A stretch of DNA of 64,000 nt, taken from Gloeothece verrucosa PCC 7822 (lineage in GTDB: Bacteria > Cyanobacteriota > Cyanobacteriia > Cyanobacteriales > Microcystaceae). This document shows positions 42,896-53,400 of the stretch, piece by piece. Location: positions 6,027,621 to 6,091,620 of the forward strand of contig NC_014501.1 in assembly GCF_000147335.1 (NCBI RefSeq), given 5' to 3'. The translations under genes were made by a program, and so were the position numbers. The notes under the pieces are model-generated. The model did not search any database. It had not been told where the DNA came from and was given only the letters and a program-made list of their open reading frames with translations. How positions within the stretch are numbered: the first letter of the stretch is position 1; each line of letters begins with the position of its first letter.

Positions 42896-43624
42896 TTAAA
42901 GAGCGCCTGCACTAGGCATAATGGTCATTTCGTCAATGACGGCTTCTTTTGGTAGTAAGGCGGCTTGTAAAATCGCTTGGGCTACCGTTTCAGGGTGTAA
43001 CATGACTGAACGTTCAAAGTCAGCTTGAACCGTCTCTGTATCCCAAAGCGGTGTATTGACTGAACCTGGAGAAATGGTCATCACACGAATGCCATTCGCC
43101 CTTTCTTCAGCCGCTAAAACCTTAGAAAAAGCCACAATTCCTGCCTTGCTTACACTGTAAGCTCCCCACAGGGGAAAAGCATTATTCGCCGCACAAGAGG
43201 CTACATTAATAATTGTGCCTTGACCCTGCTGACGCATCTGGGGTAAAACTCCCAAGACACATTGAAAGACGCTGGTGAGATTTATATCCATCACCTGTTG
43301 CCAATGGGTTAGGGAAGTATCAGATAAAGAATTTGTGTAACCTATGCCAGCATTGTTAACTAAGATATCAATTGAACCAAAATCTTGAACGATTTCTTCT
43401 ATTTTTTGTTTTACTTCTTCAATTTTGGCTAAATCGACCGGATAAGAACGAGCTTTTACTCCGACAGCTAGGGCCGCATTCACCACTTCTTCTAGTTTAT
43501 CTTGAGAACGACTCACAAGGGCGACATCAATACCGGCTTTAGCAAATGCTAAGGCAGTTGCTTTACCAATGCCGCTACTAGCTCCTGTAATAATCGCTCG
43601 CTGTTGACTAGAATTCAAACTCAT
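42896..43624 (-). CDS. Short-chain dehydrogenase/reductase
   Basis: 242 residues, classical SDR. TGASSGIG cofactor motif (residues 13-20), NNAG (about 89), catalytic Ser (ASCAANN), Tyr-x3-Lys in GAYSVSK (about 155-159). The glycine-rich site with no Asp after beta-2 (VSRSQ) suggests NADP. The substrate is unknown; the best guess is 3-oxoacyl-type. It begins just downstream of a 17-base palindrome at 43708 and its stop lies 12 bases from folE's upstream start. Confidence 0.88.
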   Translation of the reverse strand: MSLNSSQQRAIITGASSGIGKATALAFAKAGIDVALVSRSQDKLEEVVNAALAVGVKARSYPVDLAKIEEVKQKIEEIVQDFGSIDILVNNAGIGYTNSLSDTSLTHWQQVMDINLTSVFQCVLGVLPQMRQQGQGTIINVASCAANNAFPLWGAYSVSKAGIVAFSKVLAAEERANGIRVMTISPGSVNTPLWDTETVQADFERSVMLHPETVAQAILQAALLPKEAVIDEMTIMPSAGAL

Positions 43625-43934
43625 GATATGCTATATCGACTCTTAGGATATTTTTGGCCAATTTCGGCGATCAGCCTTGAAAACCTGCTACAAGACCTGA
43701 CTATCTGTATCAGACAGTCTGATAAATTTTCATGGACTAATGATTTAAACCCAATCAATTTTTCAGTGAGCTAAGTGTTTTGCTATACCAAAAAATGAGC
43801 CAAGGAAGGAATAACGTTACAAAAGTATACCTTGGCAATTATAACATGGGCAATGGGGATCAAAGATCACCGAGCTAAGATTTAGATAAATCTCATCAGC
43901 TATTGATTGGCCTCAATAGTAAGACTCGGGAAAT
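43625..43934. other. 310-base region between SDR and accA
   Basis: Contains the palindrome at 43708 (separate entry) and a longer inverted repeat GCCAAGG (43799-43805) / CCTTGGC (43830-43836). No gene or RNA was recognised. Confidence 0.5.
43708..43724. promoter_or_regulatory. 17-base perfect palindrome, likely operator of the SDR gene
   Basis: TATCAGAC-A-GTCTGATA is centred 92 bases upstream of the SDR start. Its size and symmetry suit a dimeric repressor of the TetR or GntR type. No regulator gene is adjacent. Confidence 0.45.
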
Positions 43935-44915
43935 TTAGGCATAAGCTTCTTCAAAAATGCCAATGTGACGGAATTTTTGATAACGTAACTGGCGACGTTG
44001 TTGGGGACTCATTTGAGATAAGTCTTCTAAATGGGCAATTAAAGCTTGTTTGAGAAGACTAGCGGCTTCCAAAGGATCAGCATGGGCGGCTCCGGAGGGT
44101 TCAGGGACAATATGATCAATAATGCCCAAATTTTTGAGGTCAGGAGCCGTAATTTTGAGGGCGACGGCGGCTTGTTCCGATTTTTTGGCATCTTTCCAGA
44201 GAATAGCGGCGCAAGCTTCTGGAGTGGCCACGGTATAGACTGAATGTTCGAGCATCAAGAGTTGATCGCCAACGCCAATGCCTAAAGCGCCGCCGGACCC
44301 TCCTTCACCAATGACCGTAGAAATAATCGGCACATCAAAGCTAAACATTTGACGCAAATTATAGGCGATCGCTTCTCCTTGTCCAAGTTTTTCTGCCTCT
44401 ACACCAGCCCAAGCCCCAGGAGTATCAATAAAGGTTAAAATCGGCATATTAAACTGGTTTGCGTGTTCCATCAGCCGCAGGGCTTTGCGATAGCCTCCGG
44501 GGGCAGCCATCCCAAAATTGCGAGCCACATTATCCTTGGTATCTCGTCCTTTTTGATGTCCTAAAATCACCACTGGACGACCATTTAAGCGGGCTACACC
44601 CCCTACTAAAGCGGGATCATCATATCCGCCGCGATCACCATGTAGCTCAAACCATTCATCGGTCATGGCTTGAATATAATCGAGGGTAGAAGGACGACGG
44701 GGATGACGAGCTAATTGCAGACGTTGAGAAGGGGTTAAGGAGCTAAAAATCTCTTTGCGGAGTTGTTCGGCTCTAGTTTGTAGCTGAGAGATTTGCTCAG
44801 AGACATCGACATCATTTTCTTCAGCGAGTTGCCGAATTTGGTTAATTCGTGCTTGTAGCTCATATAAAGGTTTTTCAAAGTCCAGAAGAAAAATGCGACG
44901 TTCGGTTTTTGACAT
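43935..44915 (-). CDS. accA: Acetyl-CoA carboxylase carboxyltransferase subunit alpha
   Basis: 326 residues: FEKPLYELQARINQI at the start, then the carboxybiotin-binding GDRGGYDDPALVGGVARL, the LTFIDTPGAWAGVEAEKLGQGEAIA motif and the glycine-rich IGEGGSGGALGIGVGDQL. It forms the transferase with AccD (not here) in fatty-acid synthesis. Its upstream side was later taken by the TnpB element. Confidence 0.97.
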   Translation of the reverse strand: MSKTERRIFLLDFEKPLYELQARINQIRQLAEENDVDVSEQISQLQTRAEQLRKEIFSSLTPSQRLQLARHPRRPSTLDYIQAMTDEWFELHGDRGGYDDPALVGGVARLNGRPVVILGHQKGRDTKDNVARNFGMAAPGGYRKALRLMEHANQFNMPILTFIDTPGAWAGVEAEKLGQGEAIAYNLRQMFSFDVPIISTVIGEGGSGGALGIGVGDQLLMLEHSVYTVATPEACAAILWKDAKKSEQAAVALKITAPDLKNLGIIDHIVPEPSGAAHADPLEAASLLKQALIAHLEDLSQMSPQQRRQLRYQKFRHIGIFEEAYA

Positions 44916-45086
44916 AATTTTTTTTATACTTACTCATGACTCAGTTTATCAGAAATGTCGAGGGGAAGACCCCACCTATAAATTCTACAAAAATACCCAC
45001 ATTGAACGGTGGGGCTTGTCCTGACCCTGAGCAATGCGAAGGGGAAGGAATGAAACCTCAACCAATAAATAACAGCGTAGCACATC

Positions 45087-45115
45087 TTGACATTTTGCGC
45101 TCTGACTACTAGCAT
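45087..45115 (+). promoter_or_regulatory. Promoter of tnpB
   Basis: TTGACA (45087-45092), 17 bases, then TAGCAT (45110-45115); the tnpB ATG follows at 45146. Confidence 0.5.
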
Positions 45116-45145
45116 AAAAACATATTTGTTTGAGGTCGGTAAACA

Positions 45146-46426
45146 ATGATTGTTTTAGAAATGAAAGCAGTGGTCAAGCCTAATCAAGTCTTAGCTATTG
45201 ACGATGCTATCAGGACAGTGCAATTCATCAGAAATAAAGCATTAAGGCTTTGGATGGATGCTAGTCGAGAGGATAAAATTGACAAATATGCTCTCAATAA
45301 ATATTGTCGTATTTTAGCCAAAGAGTATAAATTTGCTGATGAATTAAACTCAACAGCAAGACAGGCATCATCAGAAAGGGCTTGGGCTGCTATTTCTCGT
45401 TTCTATGACAATTGCAAAAAGAATATTAAGGGTAAAAAAGGTTTTCCTAAGTTTCAAAAGAATAATCGTTCCGTTGAATATAAACAGTCAGGTTGGAAAT
45501 TATCTGATAATAGAAAGAAGATAACTTTTACCGACAAAAAAGGAATTGGGACACTCTCTTTAAAAGGAACTAGGGATTTAAACTTTTACCCAATCGACTC
45601 CTTTAAACGAGTTAGATTAGTACGTCGTGCCAATGGTTACTATGTCCAGTTTTGTATCAGCGTTGATATAAGAAGCTACTCTAAACCATTAGAACCTACT
45701 AAACATTGTGTAGGAATTGATGTTGGATTAAAAGTTTTCTATGCAGATAGTGATGGCAAAACTGTAGAAATCCCTCAATACTATCGTCAAGCTGAAAAAC
45801 TTTTAAACCGGCTTAATCAACGTAAATCTAAGAAGTTTAAGAAGGGACAAAAGCCATCAAACAACTATAAAAGAGCTAGACAAAAATACGCCCGTAAGCA
45901 TCTAAGGGTAAGTAGGCAGCGTAAAGGTTTTGTCCAACGAGAGGCATTGCGCGTAATCCAATCTAACGATTTGGTAGCCTATGAAGACTTAAATGTTAAA
46001 GGTCTAGCTAAATCCAAGTTAGCTAAAAGTGTTAATGACGCTGCTTGGTCAACTTTTCGTCAATGGTTAGAATATTTTGCTTTTAAATATGGAAAAGCAA
46101 CTGTAGCTGTTCCACCTCATAATACATCTCAAAATTGCTCTAACTGTGGTGAAAAAGTCAAAAAATCTCTATCAACTAGAACTCATAAATGTCCGCATTG
46201 TCTATATGAAGAAGATAGAGATATTAACGCAGCAATTAACATTTTGAAATTAGGATTAAGTACGCTAGGGCATAGCGGATCTAAAGCTTTTGAAAGTGAA
46301 ATTCTTTCAACGTTAGCTATAGCTAATGGGGGAGAAGATGCCTCTACTTTGGTTGGAGCAATCCTGTCAGAGCAAGCATCTTCTGTGAACCAAGAATCCC
46401 CATCTATATTACCAAACAAAGTGTAG
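45146..46426 (+). CDS. tnpB: TnpB RNA-guided endonuclease
   Basis: 426 residues, full length. RuvC catalytic residues appear intact: Asp in VGIDVGLK (about 193), Glu in LVAYEDLNVKGL (about 278), Asp in EEDRDINAAIN (about 355). The zinc finger is CSNCGEK...CPHC (about 330-353). The N-terminal domain (MKAVVKPN...FIRNKALRLWMD) is normal, and the C terminus extends past the usual end with an acidic Ser-rich tail. TnpB cuts DNA guided by an omega-RNA from its own 3' end. A separate TnpA is absent, so it cannot move by itself. Confidence 0.93.
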   Translation: MIVLEMKAVVKPNQVLAIDDAIRTVQFIRNKALRLWMDASREDKIDKYALNKYCRILAKEYKFADELNSTARQASSERAWAAISRFYDNCKKNIKGKKGFPKFQKNNRSVEYKQSGWKLSDNRKKITFTDKKGIGTLSLKGTRDLNFYPIDSFKRVRLVRRANGYYVQFCISVDIRSYSKPLEPTKHCVGIDVGLKVFYADSDGKTVEIPQYYRQAEKLLNRLNQRKSKKFKKGQKPSNNYKRARQKYARKHLRVSRQRKGFVQREALRVIQSNDLVAYEDLNVKGLAKSKLAKSVNDAAWSTFRQWLEYFAFKYGKATVAVPPHNTSQNCSNCGEKVKKSLSTRTHKCPHCLYEEDRDINAAINILKLGLSTLGHSGSKAFESEILSTLAIANGGEDASTLVGAILSEQASSVNQESPSILPNKV

Positions 46427-46447
46427 TAATTAGATGGGGAGTGTCAA
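46398..46447 (+). ncRNA. Probable omega-RNA 3' scaffold hairpin of TnpB
   Basis: CCCCATCTA (46398-46406) pairs with TAGATGGGG (46431-46439) around 24 bases that include the tnpB stop, then GAGTGTCAA closes. omega-RNAs overlap the tnpB 3' end and right end in this way, the guide being the bases just after the element (from about 46448). The exact boundaries are inference. Confidence 0.5.
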
Positions 46448-46509
46448 TATCTCACTTGACCGAATCGGTAGTTATTCCATGCTGTCTGGGAGACTATTTG
46501 AAGGGCATT

Positions 46510-47241
46510 TTAGACTAAAACTACTTCTTTTGCCGCTTGTTTTTCTTCTTGAAGCTTCTTGAGGGCATTTTTGAGAACTGCTGTCAGTTGTCGTGTATTT
46601 TCTTTGAGGTTGGTTCCCTGATATTGAGCCACATCAATAGGCTGACCAATCTTGATCTCTACATCAGTTCCCCAACGAGGGTACAGATGAGAATAGTTAA
46701 GATTAACCGGTAAAATTTTAATCCCACTGCCGGGTTGATGGGTTTCCACATCAATAGCCATTCGTGCGACACCGGGTTTGAGGCGTTGAACTTCAGTAGA
46801 GCGGAAAATCCCCCCTTCAGGAAAAATCACCACCATTTCGCCTTCACTTAATAGTTTCACTGTATGCAGGACACTTTTCGCTCCCGGACGCTCAGTATTA
46901 ACGGGAAACCCACCCAATTGACGAATCAACCAACCTTGTAACCCTTGCATTTCCTCCACCATAACCATAAAACGTAAATCTCGGCGGCTGACAAACCGTC
47001 CAACAGCATAGGGAATCAGCAAAGCATCCCAACGAGAACGATGAGTTGGGGCGACAATCACAGGCCCTGTAGTGGGAATATTTTCTTGTCCTGTTATTTT
47101 GATGCGACCAAAATATAAGGGAATGACTAAATAACATCCCAGAGGATAAACAAGACGTATTAATAAAGGATTAATATGAGAGCTTACGGTGATAGCTTTT
47201 TTAGCGCTTGATTCATCAATCGAATGTATTTGCTGACTCAT
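46510..47241 (-). CDS. 1-acyl-glycerol-3-phosphate acyltransferase family (PlsC-like)
   Basis: 243 residues. The catalytic H-x4-D is HRSRWD (about residue 67-72), the substrate-binding motif FPEGGIFRS (about 138), and a hydrophobic stretch IRLVYPLGCYLVIPLYF anchors it near residue 30. It transfers an acyl chain to lysophosphatidic acid or a similar acceptor in membrane lipid synthesis. Its stop lies 63 bases from the TnpB element. Confidence 0.9.
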   Translation of the reverse strand: MSQQIHSIDESSAKKAITVSSHINPLLIRLVYPLGCYLVIPLYFGRIKITGQENIPTTGPVIVAPTHRSRWDALLIPYAVGRFVSRRDLRFMVMVEEMQGLQGWLIRQLGGFPVNTERPGAKSVLHTVKLLSEGEMVVIFPEGGIFRSTEVQRLKPGVARMAIDVETHQPGSGIKILPVNLNYSHLYPRWGTDVEIKIGQPIDVAQYQGTNLKENTRQLTAVLKNALKKLQEEKQAAKEVVLV

Positions 47242-47500
47242 GACTGACAGATGATGCTGTTCGTTTCTCTTGCTTCTAGCTCTAGCTTAAGTTCAAACGA
47301 TGGCAAGTGTCTTCTGGCCTAGGGACAGTTATTTAGGTGTCATTCGATTTTCAATTTCTAATGGTTATGGATAAATTTGTCGAGGGATATGATCTGAAAA
47401 TTTATCAGGCAATATATTGTCTGTTGTAAAGGGCAACCATCATCTAGCAATTGCTACGCTTGTTGTTAGGCCGATGCCTCAGCTTGAAAGTCTGACGACT

Positions 47501-48499
47501 TTATTGGTTCGTTGTCGGTTGTACCAGGCTTTTAGAAGACCCTAATTTTTCAAGTTGTTGAGCAAGTTTTTCTCGTTGATTAATGAGGTAAATGCTGACT
47601 AAAGTTAAACAAACGCCGAGCCATTGCAAAGGGCTGAGAACTTCAGCTAAAAAGAGATTTCCAAAGGTTAGCGCAAATACAGGCGTTAAAAAGGTGAGAG
47701 AGCTTAAACTGGTCAGATTACTCTTAGAGGCCAGATAAAAGAAAATTCCGTAAGCGATAGCACTGCCAAAAACGGTAGCATAAGTCAAGCTTAACCAACC
47801 TTCGAGATGGATTTGAGTCCATTGGTTAGATTCCCACAGCGCAGAACCGAGAAATAGCGGTAAGCCGCCTAATACCATGTGCCAGCCGGTAGCGACGATT
47901 GGATCGGCGTGTCGACTGACCATACGGATAGTTACTGTTCCCACTGCCATAGACAGGGAAGCGAGGAACATTAACCATTCTCCACTATCAAACAAACCTA
48001 ACCAGCTAAAGGAAAAAGAAATGGTCTGTCCCTGAAATAGATGAATGAACCACTCATCCGGCAAACCAATCAAACTAATACCGATCATTCCGAGTCCTAA
48101 ACCTAACCACCCCCATAAACCAATCACTTCCCCAAACAGCCAACTACTCATCAGTGCCACTGCCAGAGGTTGAGAGTCAATAATGACAGAACCTAAACCC
48201 GCCCCTGTTCTGACTAATCCCTCAGCTAAGAAGCCTTGAAACATGGTCCCGTCTAGTAAGGCAAAAATTCCAATCCACAGCCAGGCCCGCCAACTATTGG
48301 GTTGAGGACGGCCTAACCCAATAGCGATCAGTAATACTAATAGTCCGGCGGGTAAAAGGCGAACGCCAGCCATAAATAGAGGAGTGGTGTTGGGAATAAC
48401 TCCTTTCATCGCTACCATTGCCGTTCCCCAAAGAAAAAAGGGAGCGATAGCAAAGATTGAAGACCAGGCTATATAAGACTTTCTCAGATTTAATTCCAT
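47501..48499 (-). CDS. EamA/DMT-superfamily transporter
   Basis: 332 residues with ten predicted helices and two EamA halves (about 12-150 and 175-315). The start FAIAPFFLWGTAMVAMKGVIPNTTPLFMAGVRLLPAGLLVL is typical of the plasma-membrane drug/metabolite family. Substrate unknown. Monocistronic. Confidence 0.88.
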   Translation of the reverse strand: MELNLRKSYIAWSSIFAIAPFFLWGTAMVAMKGVIPNTTPLFMAGVRLLPAGLLVLLIAIGLGRPQPNSWRAWLWIGIFALLDGTMFQGFLAEGLVRTGAGLGSVIIDSQPLAVALMSSWLFGEVIGLWGWLGLGLGMIGISLIGLPDEWFIHLFQGQTISFSFSWLGLFDSGEWLMFLASLSMAVGTVTIRMVSRHADPIVATGWHMVLGGLPLFLGSALWESNQWTQIHLEGWLSLTYATVFGSAIAYGIFFYLASKSNLTSLSSLTFLTPVFALTFGNLFLAEVLSPLQWLGVCLTLVSIYLINQREKLAQQLEKLGSSKSLVQPTTNQ

Positions 48500-48710
48500 G
48501 AGTCGAGTCGAAAGGGGAGGGTAATATGAATTAATTTTAAGTTTAGTTATTCTATTCTAACTAATTGTATATTTTTGTTAACTCAAACCCAAAAATAAAT
48601 TTTTCCACGAACTCGGCTAGGCTCAGGCAAGATAAGGCAAACTAGAAGATAGATAATTCACTGACATTTGTGCTTAATCTCTTTAATCACTCAATAAAGA
48701 AAATGGTTTT

Positions 48711-49535
48711 ATGATTTGGCCGTTTAAACCCAGAACTAGCAAACAGATAGCTCGCATAGAAATTACAGGGGTAATTGCCTCTCAAACTCGTAAACAGGTG
48801 CTTAAAGCCTTAAAAAAGGTAGAAGAAAAGAAATATCCCGCCCTGCTATTACGAATAGATTCTCCCGGAGGAACAGTGGGAGACTCTCAAGAAATCTACC
48901 AAGCGCTGAGGCGTTTGCAGGATAAAGTCAAAATCGTCGCTAGTTTCGGCAATATTTCGGCTTCGGGTGGCGTTTATATCGGGATGGGGGCGCAACACAT
49001 CATGGCTAACCCAGGTACAATTACAGGGAGTATTGGGGTCATTATCCGAGGGAATAATCTAGAAAGGTTACTCGATAAAATCGGCGTATCCTTCAAAGTC
49101 ATTAAATCAGGGCCTTACAAAGATATTCTCTCGTTTGATCGAGATTTGAGTGCCGCAGAACAAGATATTCTCCAAGAAATGATTGATATTAGTTATCAGC
49201 AATTTGTTCAGACTGTGGCTGACTCTCGTAATCTAGAGGTAGAGACAGTTAAAACCTTTGCCGATGGACGTATTTTTACCGGAGAGCAAGCCTTAAATTT
49301 GGGCGTTGTGGATCGTTTGGGAAGCGAAGAGGATGCCCGTCGTTGGTTAGCAGAATTAGTCGGACTTGATCCGCTCAAAACTGAGTGTCAAACCATCGAG
49401 CAACCCAAATCTCTAGTCAATCGGATTTTAGGGAGTACAAGAATTGCGACAAAATCTAGGTTAGGGGGGGCCCTAGATTGGGTAGAATTTGAACTAGCGA
49501 CTAATAATCTGCCCTTATGGCTATATAGGCCCTAA
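48711..49535 (+). CDS. sppA: Signal peptide peptidase SppA (short form)
   Basis: 274 residues, one catalytic domain. Nucleophile Ser in ASFGNISASGGVYIGM (about residue 85), Lys in KVIKSGPYKD (about 138), strands IARIEITGVIAS and ALLLRIDSPGGTV. The membrane anchor is weak or absent at the N terminus (WPFKPRTSKQ). It degrades signal peptides at the membrane. Confidence 0.92.
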   Translation: MIWPFKPRTSKQIARIEITGVIASQTRKQVLKALKKVEEKKYPALLLRIDSPGGTVGDSQEIYQALRRLQDKVKIVASFGNISASGGVYIGMGAQHIMANPGTITGSIGVIIRGNNLERLLDKIGVSFKVIKSGPYKDILSFDRDLSAAEQDILQEMIDISYQQFVQTVADSRNLEVETVKTFADGRIFTGEQALNLGVVDRLGSEEDARRWLAELVGLDPLKTECQTIEQPKSLVNRILGSTRIATKSRLGGALDWVEFELATNNLPLWLYRP

Positions 49536-49548
49536 AAGTCAGGTTAGG

Positions 49549-49573
49549 TTTTAGAGTTGACTGAACTCTAAAA
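49549..49573. other. 10-bp perfect hairpin between sppA and aroH
   Basis: TTTTAGAGTT and AACTCTAAAA pair around GACTG. It is 14 bases after sppA and 38 before aroH. It could separate the two messages by processing or attenuate readthrough; no T-run follows. Confidence 0.5.
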
Positions 49574-49610
49574 TCTACAACTATTCGTTAAACATAGGAG
49601 GATAATCACA

Positions 49611-49997
49611 GTGGATTGGAAAGTGCGGGCAATTCGAGGAGCAACAACAGCCGACTCAAATACGATAGAGGCAATTCGAGAAGTCGTGAGTGAATTGCTA
49701 GATGAAATTGAAACCCGCAATCAACTTGATCCGAGTGATATTGTGAGTGTGATTTTTACGGCTACTGAAGACCTAGATGCGGTTTTTCCGGCTGCCATTG
49801 CTCGGGAACGTCCTAATTGGCAAAATGTGCCCTTATTGGATGTGCAACAAATGCAGGTTAAGGGGAGTTTAAAATACTGTATTCGAGTGCTGATTCATGT
49901 GAATACCTGTAAACCACAAGTTGAAATTTATCATTCTTATTTACGTCAGGCGAAAAATCTTAGACCTGATTGGAGTCTAACAGGAGTTAATATTTAA
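49611..49997 (+). CDS. aroH: Chorismate mutase, AroH type
   Basis: 128 residues, the size and fold of Bacillus AroH trimers. Conserved Arg residues: VRAIRGATTAD at the start (Arg7), and ARERPNW in the middle; the loop CIRVLIHVNT and the C-terminal helix follow. Converts chorismate to prephenate for Phe and Tyr. Start is GTG with AGGAGG nine bases upstream. Confidence 0.95.
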   Translation: MDWKVRAIRGATTADSNTIEAIREVVSELLDEIETRNQLDPSDIVSVIFTATEDLDAVFPAAIARERPNWQNVPLLDVQQMQVKGSLKYCIRVLIHVNTCKPQVEIYHSYLRQAKNLRPDWSLTGVNI

Positions 49998-50417
49998 ATT
50001 CACTTAAAAGTTTAACTGAAAATTTTCTCCGTTTAAAAACTGGTGAAATTTCTGAGCATAAATCTTTACAAAAATTTTTCGATAAAAGCTAATTTTTAAA
50101 GCTCATTTGGGTATTTTAACAACAGATAAGCATTAGTCTCCAGCAACCAGTCTGATTAAACCTAAAAACTGGGCGTTAACAGATGGAATAAATAACCAAA
50201 GGATTTGACTCAACAGACATTGCTCTTGATGAGTTAGCTCTGATTGGGCTGTGTTTTATATTAAGTAGTTATTTTTTAACTCGAACTAACTTAAAGCAAT
50301 AGCATTAACTAAATTTCCAACTGACATCACGGTAATGATCAGAGAAAGAGAGCATTTTGACTGTCGCCTGAAATAACCAAACAGGATTAACTGAATAATA
50401 AAAGAGGATAGGGGAAA
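49998..50417. other. 420-base region before the DUF4347 gene
   Basis: AT-rich leader of the large adhesin-like gene. I see no gene, RNA or terminator in it. Its ribosome site GGATAGGGGA is close to the ATG at 50418. Confidence 0.5.
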
Positions 50418-53400
50418 ATGGTTAAACTTAATACATCTAAAAAAATTAAACAAATAGTTTTTCTTGATGCAAAAGTAGAAAATTATCAAAGCTTATTAAC
50501 GGCGACCCGGTCAAATGTAGCGGCTTATGTGATCGCCTCAGACAGAGATGGAGTAGAACAAATAATAGAGATTTTACGGAGTGGTGACGAGATTAATGAT
50601 ATTCATATTGTTTCTCATGGTTCGCCAGGCTGTTTATATTTAGGCAATACTCAATTAAGTTTAGATACTTTAAATAATTATATTGATCTATTAAGATTAT
50701 ACTTTTCAGGGCAGTCTCGAGAAAATATTCCCAACTTGTATTTATATGGCTGTAATGTAGCCGCAGGTGATGGGGGAGAAGAATTTTTGACTAAGTTATC
50801 TCAAATAACAGGGGGAAGTATTTTTGCTTCAGCTAGGCGGACGGGAAATGCTGACTTAGGAGGAGATTGGCTATTAGAAGTTAGAGTGTCTCAAGGAAAG
50901 ATAAGGGAACCACACACTGAAAGTCGGCTGCCATTCCAACGAGAAAGTTTATTATCTTATCCATCAGTATTAAGTGTTCAGGGCAATTATAACAGCATCA
51001 CTCAAGTAGACAAATATATTTATGCTGTTTATAGTACAGGAACCGAGACAGGACTAGAAATCTACGGCCCAAAAGCATCTGATCCTGACGCTCTTGAAGT
51101 TAAAGGCTCCTACAAAGACTTGGACCCTAACAGCACATATACAAAAGTAACAGTAGTAGGCAACTCCGCTTACGTCTTGTCGACGAGCCGCCTATTGGTC
51201 ATTGACATCACCGATAAAACGAAGCCAACGCCTATTGCCACCCAGCCAAAGCAGGATATAGGTATAGACATATCAGACATGGCCATTAATGCTAATGGCG
51301 ATGTAGCCTATGGCACTCCTAATGATGGAAGCCAGCAACTCGAAATTATCGACCTCACTTCGAATAATAAATCGGCGGCTTTTCTAAAAATTGGTGGAGC
51401 GCCACAGGGAATTACGGTGGATGGGAACTATCTTTATGTGGCTGAAGTTAATGACACCTCATCCAAAGTAGAAATTTTTCAGATTGATTCGGTCAATCAT
51501 TCTAAACTTACCCTGGATCAAACTAAAACTATCTCTTTAGGTACCGATCAGTATGCTTCTAATGTAGCCATATCTGGGGGATACGTTTTCGTTGTTTATA
51601 ATACTCCAACAACTATTAACAACGTTGACGCTTTACAGTCATCGGTAAACATTTACTCTCTTGACACGCTTCAACTCAAAGGAACTTATACATTAGATCT
51701 TGCTAATGCTGATAAGTTTTTTGATCCAGCTAAGTCTGTTGAACAATTGTACTCTAACTTTCGGGGTGATATCACAGTAGACGGCAACTACGCTTATTTT
51801 GCTTATAGCCTTATTGGTCAGCATCTAGATCCTAATATAGACGATTATGTGACAACAGTAGCTGAGTCAGGGCTAAAACGCATCAACCTTACCAGTTATA
51901 CTGGCGATAATGTGCCTATCAAGACTACTGACAATCTTGACTTTGTTGTTAATGATGTAGCCCGCATCGGTGGATACACTTATTTTGCAGATAGTAATGG
52001 CTTCCACACGCCCCCAACAGATGTTAACTTGAGTGGCACTAAAGTTGCTCCTGACAATGACAACGCTGAGATTGGTACTTTAACCACCACTGATCTTGAA
52101 GATACTCTAGCCACCAGCTTTAAGTATGAGTTACTGACCAATACAACTAATTTTAAGATCGACGGCGATAAACTATACACGGCGCAGAAATTGAATAAAG
52201 GGACTCAGGCTATTCAGATTAAAAGCACCGATCCCGAAGGGTTATTTCATATCGAAGATTTCACCATTAGTGTAGGGCTAGATAACAGTGCCCCAACCGG
52301 CATTAGTCTTAGTAAAACTCAAGTCAACTACGACCCTAAGACAGGTAATGTAGTGGGCACATTAAAAACTACTGATCCTGATGATCTCACCGGCTTTACC
52401 TACACCTTACTCAGCAATACAGACAATTTTGAGATCGTCGGCGATGAACTAAGAAGTAAAACTTTATTCGCCGTCAAAGATGACCCTCAGACTGTTGATA
52501 TTAAAAGCACCGATAAAAACGGAACCGGATTATTTAAGATAGAAAAATTTAACATTGATATAAATTTTACTCCAACGGATATTACTCTCAGTCAAAATAC
52601 ATTCAACGCTCCTTTAAAGGGTCCGGTCGCCAATTTATCTACAAGTGATCCGGATGGTGACAAAGTATTTAAGTACACCTTACTCAGCAATACAGACAAT
52701 TTTAAGATTGACGGAAATCAACTGCTAACGACAAAGCCGCTCGACACTTTTGTCGATCAAACTGTTAAGATTCAAAGCACTGATGAGGGCGGGTTATCCT
52801 ATACCAAAGATTTGACTATTTATTTAAATGCTGCGCCCAATAATATTAAACTCGATAAAAGTAAATTCAATGCCCCTTTAAATGGTTCTGTGGGCTATTT
52901 ATCCACGACTGATCCGGATGGTGACAAAGTATTTAAGTATACCTTACTCAGCAATACAGACAATTTTAAGATTCTAGGAAATGAACTGCTAACGACAAAG
53001 TCGCTAAATGGTTATCAGAATCAAACTGTTAAAATTCAAAGCACTGATGAGGGCGGTTTATCCTATTCCCAAGATTTGATCATTAATATCAATGTTGCTC
53101 CCACAGATATTACTCTGACCGGAAATAAAGTCAGTCTTACTTCATCTATTGGTACCCCAGTCGGAGATTTATCAACCAGCGATGATGATACGAAAGAAGC
53201 TGAGGGAGACAGTTTTACTTACACATTACTTAGCAATACAAAGTATTTTAAAATTGAAGGCAATCAACTAAAAACGAACGATCTATTTAGCAACACTCAG
53301 CCTCAGACTGTTGACATTCAAACCACTGATTCAAACAAGTTATCTTATAACAAATCTTTCACCATTAATATTATTAATACAACCAACCACGCCCCAACCA

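Larger units (their letters stand above)
44961..46447 (+). mobile_element. TnpB-only IS605/IS607-type element
   Basis: The element lies between accA and the acyltransferase gene with no TnpA. A CCCCACC / GGTGGGG inverted repeat (44970-44976, 45008-45014) marks the probable left end; the right end is a CCCCATCTA / TAGATGGGG hairpin followed by AGTGTCAA (to 46447). Ends are inferred from how cyanobacterial TnpB elements usually look; there are no terminal inverted repeats, as expected. Confidence 0.5.

Noticed and set aside
45146..46426. Cas12-like effector with CRISPR
   Set aside because: Protein length and the single 3' hairpin fit TnpB; no repeat-spacer array is present.
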